From Saxidomus purpurata (lineage: Eukaryota > Mollusca > Bivalvia > Venerida > Veneridae), in assembly GCA_022818135.1 (NCBI GenBank), contig JAFMSR010000002.1:59661523-59725522 (forward strand): DNA of 64,000 nt, given 5' to 3'. A program made the translations under genes and the position numbers. The notes beneath the pieces were generated by a model. It did not search any database, had not been told where the DNA came from, and worked only from the letters and a program-made list of their open reading frames with translations. Positions 34,938-47,280 of the stretch are shown here, piece by piece; the stretch's first letter is position 1, and every line of letters starts with the position of its first letter.

Positions 34938-35600
34938 CTTTGTTACTTTTCCTTGTCCGGAGCAGAACTTGAAAACTACTGGTTGGAATTCAATACAACT
35001 TGATACATTGGTCAAGTACATTAAGAGGAAGTGCAGTGCATAGGAACCATAACTCTACCCTGACTCATTACAGAGGTTTTGCCCTATGTTACTTTTCCTT
35101 GTCCGGAGCATAACTTGAAAACTACCGGTTGGAATTCAATACAACTTGATACAATGGTCAAGTACATTCAGAGGAAGTGCAGTGCATAGGAACAATAACT
35201 CTATCTTGACTCATTACATAGTTATTGACTTATTGCATAACTTGAAAACTGCTGGTTGAAATTCAATATAACTTCATACAATGGTCAAGCACAATGGGAG
35301 GAAGTGCAGTGCACAAGAACCATAACTCTATCTTGACTAATTATAGAGGTATTGCCCTTTGTCACTTTTCCTTGTCCTGAGCATAACTTGAAAACTACTG
35401 GTTGGAATTCAATACAACTTCATACAATGGTCAAGCACAATGGGACAAAGTGCAGTGAACAAGAACCATAACTCTATCTTGACAAACTACAGAGTTATTG
35501 CCAAGGACAATATCGCTATTTTAGTGTTTTTTTGCAAAGTATTCTGTTACTATGAACTTCCTCAGTTTATAAAGCAGTCTTTCGGGGGTATTAATCACAT
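34938..35600 (+). mobile_element. Hairpin-element family member, four ~147-bp units, 5' cap and hairpin missing
   Basis: Units share TTACTTTTCCTTGTCCGGAG, CTTGAAAACTACTGGTTGGA, ATTCAATACAACTTGATACA and GGAAGTGCAGTGCA. The third unit is shortened. The 3' end carries TTTCGGGGGTATTAATCACA, the same kind of G5 terminus as the 16.3- and 21.2-kb elements, but no paired left arm and no GGAC tail is visible. Confidence 0.7.
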
Positions 35601-35901
35601 TAAGTGACAGGTCTAGTTATTAATGAAGTCACGTGATGCAAAACAAATCGTAGTAAAATTCAGCAAATAGTACCCCGTCGAACATTTTTTCGTTTAAATT
35701 TAAGTGTTAAGCCGGTTATGTTACTTCATTACTACTAAGTACTTTCATTCATTTTATTTCTACATGCTCGGAATGTCTTACATGTACTAAGTATTAGATC
35801 AATCTTGCAAGTTATCGTCTTCCTGTGTATCTTACTTTGAAATATGGCCATTCTTTCGACTTTTAGACAAATGAGCATGTAAAGCTTATGAATAAGCACT
35901 G

Positions 35902-35998
35902 TACTGGTTTTTCCAGGAAGCGGAGTCGAGAGTGACTCGATAAGCTACAAGCTTTTTTCACAATCGACCATAATAAATCTGTATAAACTATAAACTAA
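35902..35998 (+). mobile_element. SINE fragment (3' body only)
   Basis: It matches the 3' half of the SINE at 2940-3136 (ACTGGTTTTTCCAGGAAGCG, then GATAAGCTACAAGCTTTTTT and GTATAAACTATAAACTAAAT) without the tRNA-like head. A 5'-truncated copy is typical for LINE-driven retrotransposition. Confidence 0.75.
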
Positions 35999-36088
35999 AT
36001 AAGCATGTCATATAGATGCATATAATTTTGGCGGATATTCCCCTCCATAGGATTGCGACTATAAATATTCCTTTTCCGTCTTATTTTG

Positions 36089-36478
36089 TCATCGAATAAG
36101 ATGATTTCTTTGGGACGGTTGCCGAAAACAGCCTTCCGAGAGTGAACATTTTGGCGGTACTACGTTCCTAAAAATACAGGCAACTCCGATGAAAGAAATA
36201 GTTCGAAGCGGAGTAATATCTACATTTTTTTGCCTCGCATGTTCGCAGAAATGCAATGAGTTCCCGACATAAATCTTACATGCCACAAAATGGCATTTTG
36301 AACATTTTAGTAATGCTTGCATACATGCCAACACAACAGTCCCACCGGTACCTTCAGTGCTTTGATTTGTAATCGGAATCGTAACACTATCACATTCCTG
36401 TCTGAAATAACCGGAGAAAATGGGAAAAACGTCACCAAAAACCCTCGTGAAAATAAGAAATAACAAATTTCGTTGCAT
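36089..36478 (-). other. Unrecognised 129-codon open frame in a locally GC-richer segment
   Basis: An open frame with several Cys residues (CSKCHFVACKIYVGNSLHFC) in a segment less AT-rich than its neighbours. I recognise no domain and see no convincing splice structure; it starts with ATG and has no hydrophobic leader. It might be an old transposon piece or a chance frame. Confidence 0.2.
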
Positions 36479-37079
36479 AATTGCTAAACTTTGGGTAATT
36501 AGCGTGACGTTTATAAAAAGAAACTGACAATTTTGTGTTTAGCATTCGTATACGAGTATTTTTAAATATAAAATTTGATTGAGCAAAATTGAGTACAGTA
36601 GGTTTATTACGTAGGCCTGTATATTGTGTCTTTACGTACATAATGGAAAGGTTCTCATCAGGCTAACAGGTCTCACCTCGAATTAAAACATTTGCTATAC
36701 ATACCCATTATGTAGGCCGGACCCGTTTGTACCAAATCATACCGCAAAGTCTTTGAATCTTATATAAAAGAATATTCAAATTATGTTTTCAAGAGTATAT
36801 GTTTTTCTTGGAGCGCTGTAAAGACATTAGTCGTCCTCAAACAGACGAACAAGACGCGCGCTTTGAAGCAGGTGGGGATGGGCACTGGGGCAGTTTCTTT
36901 ATAAAAGTTGTGGTACATCAGGAACCCTTTTACACATAAAAGATCATTACCTCTGTCACGGACCAATACACATTATGTTAAGTATGTTTTTTCATCCTTG
37001 TAATGATATATGCAAAAAAAAGATTTTAAATATTTTCTAGTTTCTGTTTTTTTTTCATTCACTATGGGATGGAAGAGAT

Positions 37080-38255
37080 AAGTGAAACGCAAAGAACTTG
37101 AACAAAAAATGCAATCGAACTATTTAATACAAAAAAGAAAAGAATACTTTTTCATAGAGAACGGACCAAAACAGGAAGGCCGTGATAAGTTTGGGTTTAA
37201 TACCGTCTAAGGAGGAATCGTTACAACATAAAGTACACACTAAGTACATCGAACTAATTTGCTTAAAACCTAACCTATCATTCTAAAATTACACATATTC
37301 AACAAATACATAATTTTATCATTTAGAATAAAAAAAGGTATTTAACAAAAAACTAGAATTAAGACTTGTTTCCGGAACCATTTGTTTTTGGTGTTTCCGT
37401 AAAAAGTGTTTTCGGAATCAGTAATACCGGTCCGTGCCTCTTATTTAGCTTATATCCTTTTTTTTATGAAACTGATTTATAAAAATAAAGTTTTATTGTA
37501 ATAGCATAATACTAAACCCTTTGTAACTTCCATATTTTTGTCATTGTAATTAAAACCTCTTTTCCAAAACATTAATTATTTTGGATGCTAATTTTCACTG
37601 GCTATTTTTAATACCAAGGAACTGAACACGAAACTATTTATAACCATGGCCCCCCACAATTTCTTCAAAGAACTTGAACAAAAAATATCGCTAAAATTTA
37701 TCGAACTATTTAAATACAAAAAAAGAAAAGAATACTTTTTAATAGAGAACGGACCAAAACATGTGATATAGGTCCGTGATTGCAAGATTTTGGGTTTTAA
37801 TACCGTCTAAGGAGTAATCGTTACAACATAAAGTACACACTAAGTTACATCGAACTAATTTGCTAAAACCAACCTATCATTCTAAAATTACACTATTCAA
37901 CAAATACATTAATTTTTATCATTTAGAAAATAAAAAGTGTATTTAACATAAAAAACATTGAATTAAGACTTGTTTCGGTAATCTCATTTGTTTTTGGTTG
38001 TTTCCGGTAAAAAAGTTGTTTTCGGAATCAGTAATACCGGTCCGTGCCTCTGTGATTTAGCTGTATATCCTTTTGTTTTGAAACTGATTTAAAAATAAAG
38101 TTTTATTAGTAATTAGCATATCTAAACCCTTATGAACTTCCATATGTTTGTCTATTGTGATAATAAATACCTCTTTTCTCAAAACATAATTATTTTCGGA
38201 GCTAATTTTACACGGCTATTTTTAGATACCAAGGAACTGATACACGAAACTATTT
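37080..38255 (+). repeat. Direct tandem duplication of an approximately 590-bp segment
   Basis: The segment beginning AAAGAACTTGAACAAAAAAT near 37090 recurs from about 37668. Shared landmarks, in order: GAGAACGGACCAAAACA, AATACCGTCTAAGGAG, AACATAAAGTACACACTAAG, TTCGGAATCAGTAATACCGG, TCCGTGCCTC and AAAATAAAGTTTTATT. Copies differ mainly by one-base insertions and deletions in homopolymers, with few substitutions. No coding content. Confidence 0.88.
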
Positions 38256-38439
38256 AAACCATGGCTCCTCCCACAATTTCACTGAATCACAGGTCGGTTA
38301 ATAGGAAGCAGAGGCAAAAACCTGTGCAAATATAATTTACACCGGGTCTAAAATTGTGAAAAAGAACTATCTGTAAAACAGATATACCTGCCCCTCCCTC
38401 CCTGTGCTGGTAATGTGGATTTTTCTTTCTTTCTATTCC

Positions 38440-38560
38440 CGAAGCATAATACACTCCAGCAATATGGCGGAAAGAGACGAAATCCACATGATTAATTATG
38501 CGTGACGTATACATTTTACAGAACTTCCATTGGCTGATTATTGTTTTTGTTTACAAATGA
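38440..38560. promoter_or_regulatory. Cluster of promoter-like motifs (ATGGCGG, TGACGT, ATTGGCTG)
   Basis: Within about 80 bp lie AATATGGCGG (YY1-like, 38460), GCGTGACGTA (CRE-like, 38501) and CCATTGGCTGATTA (inverted CCAAT, 38528). The combination is common in TATA-less animal promoters, but no transcript or exon is visible on either side. Weak evidence; no direction assigned. Confidence 0.25.
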
Positions 38561-38889
38561 TGGAATGGAATTCCGTTAGGGCCCTACGTATTGCATAGTT
38601 GGGTGAACGGTTTTTCTTTACAGTTTCAATATTAAAAGTCTAATAGTAGTAATTAAAATGGGTTTTCATTGATTTTTCACGTTGGCGCCATGTATTCTAT
38701 TATCTGAGTGTTTTAAGATAGCAAAACATCTTCCGAATCTTTTTTTCTGAGCTTTGATGAATCGGGTCGTAAGGTCCGTAAACAAAGCTATAAAAACCCG
38801 TGGTCTACGAGTTTGTGGAAAAGTTATTAAATACTCATTAAATGTGTCCAAAGTTTTGAAATAAGGGAAGGAGACATGTGTATTTTGTA

Positions 38890-38909
38890 GGGGGGGGGGG
38901 GGGGGGGGG
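38890..38909. repeat. G20 homopolymer
   Basis: Twenty consecutive G in AT-rich sequence. Its true length is uncertain because such runs are poorly sequenced. Confidence 0.9.
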
Positions 38910-39119
38910 TTGTATTGTTTTTAATGACTTAATACAATTTAATGATTCATAAAAGTCATTTTTCATACATAGAACATAGTTTAGATTTACAATAATAATG
39001 TTGGCTGCTCCCTATTCGATTATGCAACCCCATGGTCCAAAATTGAAACCTATTCAATACTGACGCCGCGATTCATCGCGGCGTCAATAATAAAATTTAG
39101 ACGTTGCAATTCCCATATA

Positions 39120-41510
39120 CATGTACTCGTATATACGGCGTTACAAGCTAATGCTAAAAGTAATTCATGACATGCAATATTCGTCTTTATCACCTAAAAC
39201 AATCATACGAGCACAAAAGTTGTTTCAGTATAATATAAATGTTTCAGACGCTTTTTATCTGTCAAACAATTTACGCATTTTTATAGAATTCCAAATTTTG
39301 GCAAAAAAGAAAACAAATTTACAATTCAAGCGTTCTTCTGATTGTCAGTAATAGAAAATAACATTTCCGATTCATTAAAAATGTTATTGATTCGAGAAGT
39401 AAGTGAAGATTAATTGTTAAAGGTATATTGCAAAACATAAGCGTTTATAAAAGGCCAGACAGAATTACAGTTTAGGTATTTCAAGGAAAAAAAAATATGT
39501 AACTCGGTGTTTGGCGAAGTTTTTATTTGTATCATAAAACATAACGTACATGTAGTTGTAATTAAAACACTGAAGACCTTTTTAATTGCTAGAATCCCCA
39601 GGATCTTTTTGTTGTCGAATACATGTACTATACGACGGCCAGACAGAATTACAGTTTAGGTATTTCAAGGAAAAAAGGAAAAAAATATGTAACTCGGTGT
39701 TTGGCGAAGTTTTTATTTGTATCATAAAAGATAACGTACATGTAGTTGCAATTAAAACACTGGAGACCTTTTTAATTGCTAGAATCCTCAGGATCTTTTT
39801 GTTGTCGAATACATGTATTATACGACCTGGAAACTTGACATGGTGTCTTCAACAGGTCATGTGATCTAAGCTTTGTGCTAGATTAAATGGATCATCAGAT
39901 TCAACACAAACAAAACTCGTTTATCAAATCAGTCCAGCCATGAGGATTTATTTGAAGACAGTTCTCAGTTCACCATGAAACGCTAGATTTATTAATGCAA
40001 ATTTAGGCAATTCTTAGTTGTTGTTTTTTCCGTTTCCTTGGTTACACTACCAACTCACAAAAGATACTTTGCAAGGTTTCGCAGAAAAGTCCACGGATTC
40101 GGAAAAATAATCAAAATTCCTCGGAGCCGAATTTCAATTTGTGTCGGCCTAAACCATGTCGTGTGGTAAACCCAGTTTAGGGTAGAGCTTATTTCTAACA
40201 ATTACTTTTAAGAATCGACCTATCTTCAAGTTCAAGTAGGGCCCAAGTTTTGATACTTCAAATAGCTTACTTGTTGTTTGTTTTTTTTAATTTAAAGACA
40301 GGAAATTAAAATCTGTTTGAAAGTCTGTTCCAATTTAAACAAATAAAGTATTGACATGCAAGACTGTTCTAACAGAAAAATTATACGATATATGGTATAC
40401 ACAGTTTTGGTAGGGTATGTTTATACACATGAGTTTCAAAATTTATCATTTATAAAATATTACTATTTATAAGTTGGGATGGTCAAACTACCTGTTAGTA
40501 TTTCTGATTGTTTTTTTTCTGGTTCTCAGTTCTCAATATTGAGCAGAGGAATATGTACAATTACCAGAGGTTGAGGGTTGAAAGGCTCTTAAGTGTGATC
40601 AAATGTAGGTGTCTAGACCAATGCATGTCATATTTTGGTTTTAGGGCAACAGCTATATAAAGTTATTTAAATGTATTTAGAAGTTACAGAACGGACACGT
40701 TATATTTCTACATAGGACTATGATGTAAGAGATTTTTGGACCTAGTCGTGACCTTGATCTGTGATATAACAATGTGAATATAGTGCATGACACATCGTCA
40801 ATTCTGCGACGCTATTTGAAAATTGGTCCATAGGCTTTTTTAATCTTGCATGATAAACTTCATCCCAAATCAAGTATTATAACAAATAATATCTTCACAA
40901 AAACTTGTTTTATGCATTCAAACAGTAAACGCATTTAAATAGAACAGTTCTTGTAAATTCCAATGCGCGAAACCTGTCCTAAAGTTCTTTCATGATGCAC
41001 CATTATATAAATCCACACCTATATTACTGCAAGCATGAATGAACCTTAAACTGATTTCAAATATTAATTATTGTATGTCAAATACCTGACATAACATGAA
41101 TTGTGTTATATCTTCCAGCATGATTATCCAATCATATTTCACAGCATGTGGGCTGTGCAATTCTAAAGCCTGCACCTCAGTACAATTCAACGCAACGCAT
41201 TGCGACTGATCAAAAGTCATGTTTCTATTACGCTATATCTAAGAACAAAATGGAAGCTAATTATATCATCACAAAAACTTTACATTTCCAGTTATTTACA
41301 TGGAAAAGAGTTCAATGTATGTTACAGATATAACTGTTCTGTGTTTTTTATTGCTCAGGAAAGCATGTTACTATATTTCTAGCTGAAGTACATTTGTATA
41401 ATTACCAAATACCTGTGTGGTAGGGTATGTTATACTCATTTTTATACATATATTATGTAAGATCAAGATAAAATAGTATAAAGAATTCAGTCAACAGTGC
41501 TTTAGCACAT
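39120..41510 (+). repeat. Diverged segmental copy 1 (modules A-B-C-D-E)
   Basis: Modules recognised by shared words: A 39180-39300, B 39826-39970 (CTGGAAACTTGA, AACAGGTCA, AGATTAAATGG, AGGATTTATTTGAAGACAG), C about 40500-40830, D about 41110-41240 (CAGCATG, TCATGTTTCTATTA), E about 41470-41510 (TTCAGTCAACAGTGC). The same order recurs at 42440-47100 and 50625-55000. No coding content recognised. Confidence 0.6.
39451..39826 (+). repeat. Tandem duplication of an approximately 185-bp segment
   Basis: GGCCAGACAGAATTACAGTT at 39453 recurs at 39637. The two units share TAACTCGGTGTTTGGCGAAG and ATTGCTAGAATCC-CAGGATC with over 95% identity by eye, so the duplication is recent. It lies inside the first of the three collinear segment copies. 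Confidence 0.88.
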
Positions 41511-41639
41511 ATAAAAACATATACAAACAGAAAAGATATAGACTAGGTGCAACCGTTACAGTATCTATTACGCTTGTTGCACTTCATATATTTCTTTATA
41601 CTTTATAGGTGTGACTATGGAATAGGGTGGAGCGATAGT

Positions 41640-41647
41640 GGAGGAGG

Positions 41648-41682
<35 letters not shown>

Positions 41683-41754
41683 GGGGGGGGGGAGGGAGGG
41701 GGAAGGGAGGCAGGGAGGGAGGGAGAGAGAGAGAGGGAGGGAGGCAGGGGAGGA
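41640..41754 (+). repeat. 115-bp purine tract: (GA)n, G-run of about 22, GGGA-rich
   Basis: Almost pure purine on the plus strand: a GA dinucleotide run, a long uninterrupted G run, then GGGAGGGA-type motifs with only two C. Many G3+ runs make G-quadruplexes likely, and mirror symmetry permits triplex (H-DNA). Frames through it (Arg/Glu/Gly) are artefacts. Confidence 0.95.
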
Positions 41755-43780
41755 TGCTAAGATAATACATTAGTTTTCAAAGAAATGATATGATCATGTT
41801 GATATATGTGAGAATTGATGTATGCCCAGATGTTTGATAACACTAAAGTAATCATCCTATTTCTGCAGATACATGACTGAAATACTGTTGATATGGGCGT
41901 TAACCCCCGACAAACAAACAACTTATCTTTTAATCGCACTAATAGCTATTATTCCAAGCCAGACTAAACTTCAAATCGTTCAAAATAATGGCAGCTAAGT
42001 CATAACCCATTTACATGTTTTGCCATAGAACTCACAATGTAATTTTTATACATACCCTTTGGCCGCTGGCATCAACTGTATGAGAAGAAAAATGGGGGAA
42101 GAGGTGGTGGATCTGGTATACCATCCATGGTACAGCTTTGTATAGCTTTGTTTAGAGTCCGTGTACTCAGTACTGCATGCACGTGTTGAAGATCTTTAAT
42201 CGATACGTAAGTCGGCTTCAATTTATTTAAGAGTTTGTGCAATTTGTGTTCTTACGTTAGATTGTTTATGAACCCGACTTCATGAATAAGTATTCCTTTC
42301 CTGGACTTGAATTGACGTTCATGATTGTTACACAACTCAAATCGTAACGACTTAAATCTTATATAACAGAGATTTTTTCTCAGGATTACGCGTTTTAGAG
42401 TTCCGTGGAATACATATCAAGAGGAACTCGTGATAATCAGTTTTCGTCTGTGTCTCCTGAAGCGATCATATGAGTGCAAAAGTCATTTCGGTGTAATATA
42501 TCCGTTTCAGAATATGTTTAATAAATGAAGAATTTCTCTAAGTTAACACATTTAACTGAGGGGATAATTATCCGCGGCTAGCTGAAATCTTCCAGGATTG
42601 TATCAGTTTATTATGTAAAAGAATGCAAATATATACTATACGTACTTTCTTAACATTATAAAATGCAAAATTTAGGAAATAAGTTTTCAACGGAACGTAG
42701 TTTATCAGAACAGTGTCTCTTTCAGAATTTAAATGCTATTACTTCGCCTCGTGTCGTGGCGCTTTAAAAAAGATCTGAGATCAATGACGCTGTATATCTA
42801 TGTAGCATCTAAACAGATTTACATTTGCAGTTTTTTATGAACTGTATAATGGACGTCTATGTTTATTTCCTTTCTTATGTTATACTGCAAGAACGAAACA
42901 GCGATTTTCCTAAAAACAATTCCAGTCTAAAAGCATAGAAACACTACAGTGACAGTGGTTGATGCAGGTAAAAATGAGCTCTGTCTTAAATACAGGTAAA
43001 TAAATTCTTATTGTTTAATTAAACATATACATGTCACATAAATTTGTAAAATTCAGAGTTTTAAAAAAGACATATCTTGCATAGCGATGCTATTTTTTGC
43101 GTTTATTTACAACTAATTTTGTCGCTTGTTATCAAAAACAGGAATAACCATCGTTCTTGGTTCTTCTATTGAATCCTTATTCAATTTCAGGAAAATTAAA
43201 AATCTAAGTCGTGCGATTTAAAATGTACTTAGTATAGTCGGTCTTAAAATTCAAGAAGGCAAGCCCTATTTATGCCAGCATGGTCTTTTTTTGGAAAATA
43301 TATTATGTGCGGCCTGGAAACTTGAATGTGTCTCTTTAACAGGTCAAATGTTCTAGTCTTTTTGCCAGATTAAATGGTTAACCAGATACGACAAACCAGT
43401 ATCGTTTGTCAAATGAGTCTAGCCGTAAAGATTTATTTTAAAGACATTTTATTATTCACAAATCTACTAACAGAAATAGCTCTGGGAATAAAACCCAGTT
43501 TTTTATGCCATTATAGTAAAAGATTTACTGTATTGCTATATTTTAATACATTTTATAGCTACAGAACGTCAGCGTTTCCGTTTTATTGCATTTACGTAAG
43601 TGATGCTCTTAGTCAGAGACACTACTCTTCTACGGAAACGCATATTCGCCACCATTTGCCAGTTGCTACTAGCTAATTATTCGGTCATTGCGCGGTATTA
43701 GTAATCTTTTCTAGATACGTGACAATAATTTCTCGCTAAAACGCTTTGATATACTTACATAGGGCAATGCTATTAAATTA

Positions 43781-43959
43781 CAGTTAAACCCTTGTTAAAC
43801 ACCACCTCCGAATAAAAACCACCCTGTGAATAAAGACCAGCAGGGATGCCACAGTGTACTACTTATCTCTAGTAGAAACACCTATGGATAAAGATCCCCT
43901 TCAAATAAAGACCATATCTGTAGCTTCCCAACAGTGGTTTTTATTCACAGATTTGACTG
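43781..43959. mobile_element. Short MITE with degenerate inverted ends (pogo/Tc1-like), 179 bp
   Basis: Starts CAGTTAAACCC after TA and ends in ATTTGACTG; the ends are imperfect inverted repeats (CAGTTAAAC / CAGTCAAAT). Inner inverted motifs repeat AATAAAAACCAC / GTGGTTTTTATT and CTGTGAATAAA. A TA target is visible only on the left, so the copy is decayed or the border slightly wrong. Confidence 0.5.
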
Positions 43960-45257
43960 CGTGAAGCGTTAATAGTGTGCATGTTTGTAATATTATTCGC
44001 ATGTTTAAATAGCGAGCGTTACAGAAAATTACCAGTCTTCAGGAATACACATCGTTCGTTGTTGTAGCAAAACGCGCACTTCAGGATGCTCTTCTGACAT
44101 CGCGCAAAGATTTATGCTTTTATGTCAAGCTCCATATAAAGTCAAATAAACATGCGAATAAAATTACTGAATATGCATAATACTAAATACTTTGTACAAT
44201 ACAATACTGATTTAATAACATCGCCCAATAAATTGATAATAAAGCGTGTTTGACATAACTTATAGTCTTGAAAACATTGCCTCTTGCCCAACGAAAGACG
44301 AATAAGGAACTAACAAATGGTAGCGTATATACGTTTCCGTACTTTCGAAGATTTCCGATACATCAAAGAGTCTTTTTTTTAGATTTTAACATTTATGTGA
44401 AAATTCGTTCAAACAAATGCATTTACAAATCAGATTCATCTACCGGCTGGGACATTACATAATGTTCTGCAGACAGATCTTTGGTAGGATTATGTAATGT
44501 ATGTAGAAAATATGGGCCTATATATTTTATTAAATGTTGTTTTTTTAAATGAGCACAATCATGTGCATTATGTAAATAGATGGCATTAAATTGTTTGAGA
44601 AGCAGTATGAATGGTTTTCTATACCTGGTGTTTTTGTTTCTGATTATCGTGCTGTTTAATTCCGAGTTTGGAATTCAGTGCTGAGGATTCTTTATAGTAA
44701 TTAGATGATTGTCAAATAAATACCTGGATGTGGTGCATGACACATCCTTGTGTAATGATCAACAACTAAGTTATTCGAAAATTTGTCCACACATATAGCA
44801 CCTAAACTCAAACTTGCAGACGGACTGATGGACAGGCAGGCTTATGGAGGAGAAATGAATACGTAACAGTATGTTATGGGCAACAACTTCATGGTCGTAT
44901 TTGAAATGTGGTCGGTACAGCCCGAAAATAAACTATTGCTTTATATTTCTATGTAGCGGGTTTTGATGCCAAAATGTGACTCTTATTTATTTTTAAAAAT
45001 CACCTGATTTGATTTATGGTCAACAACTGTTTGAAGCTTTTTTAGTCTATGAATGTAAAAATTAAAGCCCTGACACGATATTGCTGGTGGACATGCAAAA
45101 CCAAGCAAAGATTTAAGCACCAAACCAGTCTATATCTGGTAGGGGAACTATAACAGAGATAATTCCAAAACACAAAACACGCAAAGTACCTAGCAACAAC
45201 ATGATAAACAAGTAATATCTTTAAAAAAAAAGATGGTCGACGTAGGTGACGTAATAA

Positions 45258-45532
45258 ACACATTTTGTGTTTCAGAAGGCTCCCGGGCAGTACACTGCTT
45301 ATTCCGGTACCGAAACGTAGCCAAAATCAATGACGCTAGATGTCCGGCCCCGGACAACACCTCGTTGAATACAAAAGTTGATCTTCGTACTGTGCAGAAA
45401 CCTTGACATAACGTGTTCTGTTTTTCTTTTTTGCAACATGATTTATTATAAAAACTATAATATAAAAAATATACACATTTTGTGTTTCAGAAGGCTCCCG
45501 GGCAGTACACTGCTTATTCCGGTACCGAAACG
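45258..45532 (+). repeat. Perfect 60-bp direct repeat, 215 bp apart, with splice-acceptor-like start
   Basis: 45258-45317 is identical to 45473-45532 (ACACATTTTGTGTTTCAG..., ending TTCCGGTACCGAAACG). The first 18 bases look like a 3' splice site (TTTTGTGTTTCAG). The 155 bases between are unrelated to the bases after the second copy. A frame after the second copy (45482-45682) reads KAPGQYTAYSGTETLANNLQ and is unknown. It could be a duplicated small exon or the repeated ends of an insertion. Confidence 0.8.
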
Positions 45533-46121
45533 CTAGCCAATAATTTGCAGATTCTGATTGGTCACATTATAACGAAGTTGGTTAGCAACGCGTCCATACC
45601 AACGGAAGTTCAAATCAAAAGTATACGACTACGTCGAAAAAAAAAAAAAGAATATACAGAAGAATATACCGTTCAACCCTGAGAAAAGGCAGCAGTCAAG
45701 GCACAGACTAAACTTCAGTTCCAAGATCAAATCATACACTGGCTATCATGCACAACACAATTACAGGCTAATAGTCAGTTAGACTCTCATTCGATTGAAC
45801 AAAAAACTACAACACAATGAAGCTTAAACTGTTTTATATAAAATTCAGATCGGTCCAAATTATTATTAGTCTCATCTAAACTGCACGATCCGAATTGTAA
45901 CAGTAGAGCTATACATGATAATGAGTTTTATGTAGTTTCATTACTCGGCTCAAACTGAGCAACAATCAAAGCAAAAGAAGGCACATTACATCATTTTTCT
46001 ACAATAGTTTATGGATAAATAAAAGACAATCAGTCGCTTTAATGAGAGTTCAATATCAGAAGTCCTTAGATGATCCTATACTCTATATTCTACCAGTTAT
46101 AATCTGAAGTAAATCCTCTTT

Positions 46122-46345
46122 TAAAGACCAAAGAGCGAACTTCTCTCAAGAAAGGAAACGGAAGACCAAAGAGCGAACTTCTCTCAAGAAAGGAAACGGA
46201 AGATCAAAGAGCGAACTTCTCTCAAGAAAGGAAACGGAAGACCAAAGAGCGGACTTCTCTCAAGAAAGGAAACGGAAGACCAAAGAGCGAACTTCTCTCA
46301 AGAAAGGAAACGGAAGACCAAAGAGCGAACTTTTCTCAAGAATAG
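46122..46345. repeat. 38-bp minisatellite, about 6 near-identical copies
   Basis: Unit AGACCAAAGAGCGAACTTCT then CTCAAGAAAGGAAACGGA. Copies differ at only a few positions until the last one degenerates. No recognised function. Confidence 0.95.
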
Positions 46346-47280
46346 AAACAGCTATTTTCCAAATAAGTTCATCTTTCTGGTGCAGCAACCAAACCCATTC
46401 AATAACTTATGTTGGATTATCTAGATGATCATGTACATGTATTTTTTACATGGTCATATTGTTATAGTGAACGGGTGTGAAAAAAAAGAGATTTCAAATA
46501 AATTGAGTAGTTTATTTGAAGTTTTACAGAACTATTTGCAATACGTTTTAAATACGACAGAAGAACAAACAAGTAAAAATCGTTTCTATTGTGCTGGATA
46601 GTAAACCCAACCATGATGACCCATATTAAACTTTCAAATATTAATCATTTTTGTCAAACAGTTGATGTACCGGCAAAATCTTCAAGCACAATTAACCGTT
46701 CACATTACACAGCATGTGCAATGTGAAATTCAAAAGTCTAAAACTCAGACAATCAAAAGCTCCGCTGTGTGACTGATATCGTGTCATGTTTCTATAATAC
46801 TGTTGTATCTCATTTCATAATTAATATTGTGTTTGTAATCCGATAAACTTGACATTAAAAATTTCCAGTTTTTCTTTAATAGGAAAACAGTTCTATTGCT
46901 GATAAAGTTAACTGTAAACTGTGTGACAATTACGGCCGTTTCGTAACTAGAAATTAATCACGGATTGCTAAAGTATGGATATTTACGTCATTGAGTGGGA
47001 TATGCTATTTATAAAATATGTGCAGATGTCATGTTAATTACATATATATTCAAAACGTAGTCAGCAGTTCTGCTGAAACGATATAATGACTAAGTAGACA
47101 CACCTTTAACGATACCTTTCACAGATATATACCATATTAACAATAAAAATCAGCAAGTCATTCCAACTTCCAAAGACATCACAGGGTGATGTGATAGGTA
47201 AGAATGTAGTCTTACAAAATTGTCTAAAGATCTCTATTGTCTCTTGAATCAGCATGCTTAATTATTGCTTGTCACATTAC

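Larger units (their letters stand above)
42440..47100 (+). repeat. Diverged segmental copy 2 (modules A-B-C-D-E)
   Basis: A 42440-42560 (GATCATATGAGTGCAAAAGT), B 43311-43450, C about 44630-44800 (GTGGTGCATGACACATC), D 46660-46810 (CAGCATGTGCAATGTG, GTCATGTTTCTATAATACTG), E about 47040-47085 (GTCAGCAGTTCTGCTGAAAC). It is longer than copy 1 because of inserted repeats (43.8-kb MITE, 45.2-kb duplication, 46.1-kb minisatellite). Confidence 0.6.

Noticed and set aside
45482..45682. 66-codon plus-strand frame after the 60-bp repeat, considered as an exon
   Set aside because: No recognised homology and the second half is low-complexity Lys-rich; kept only as a finding about the repeat.
46122..46345. 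CRISPR-like array
   Set aside because: Units are contiguous with no unique spacers, in an animal genome; it is a minisatellite.
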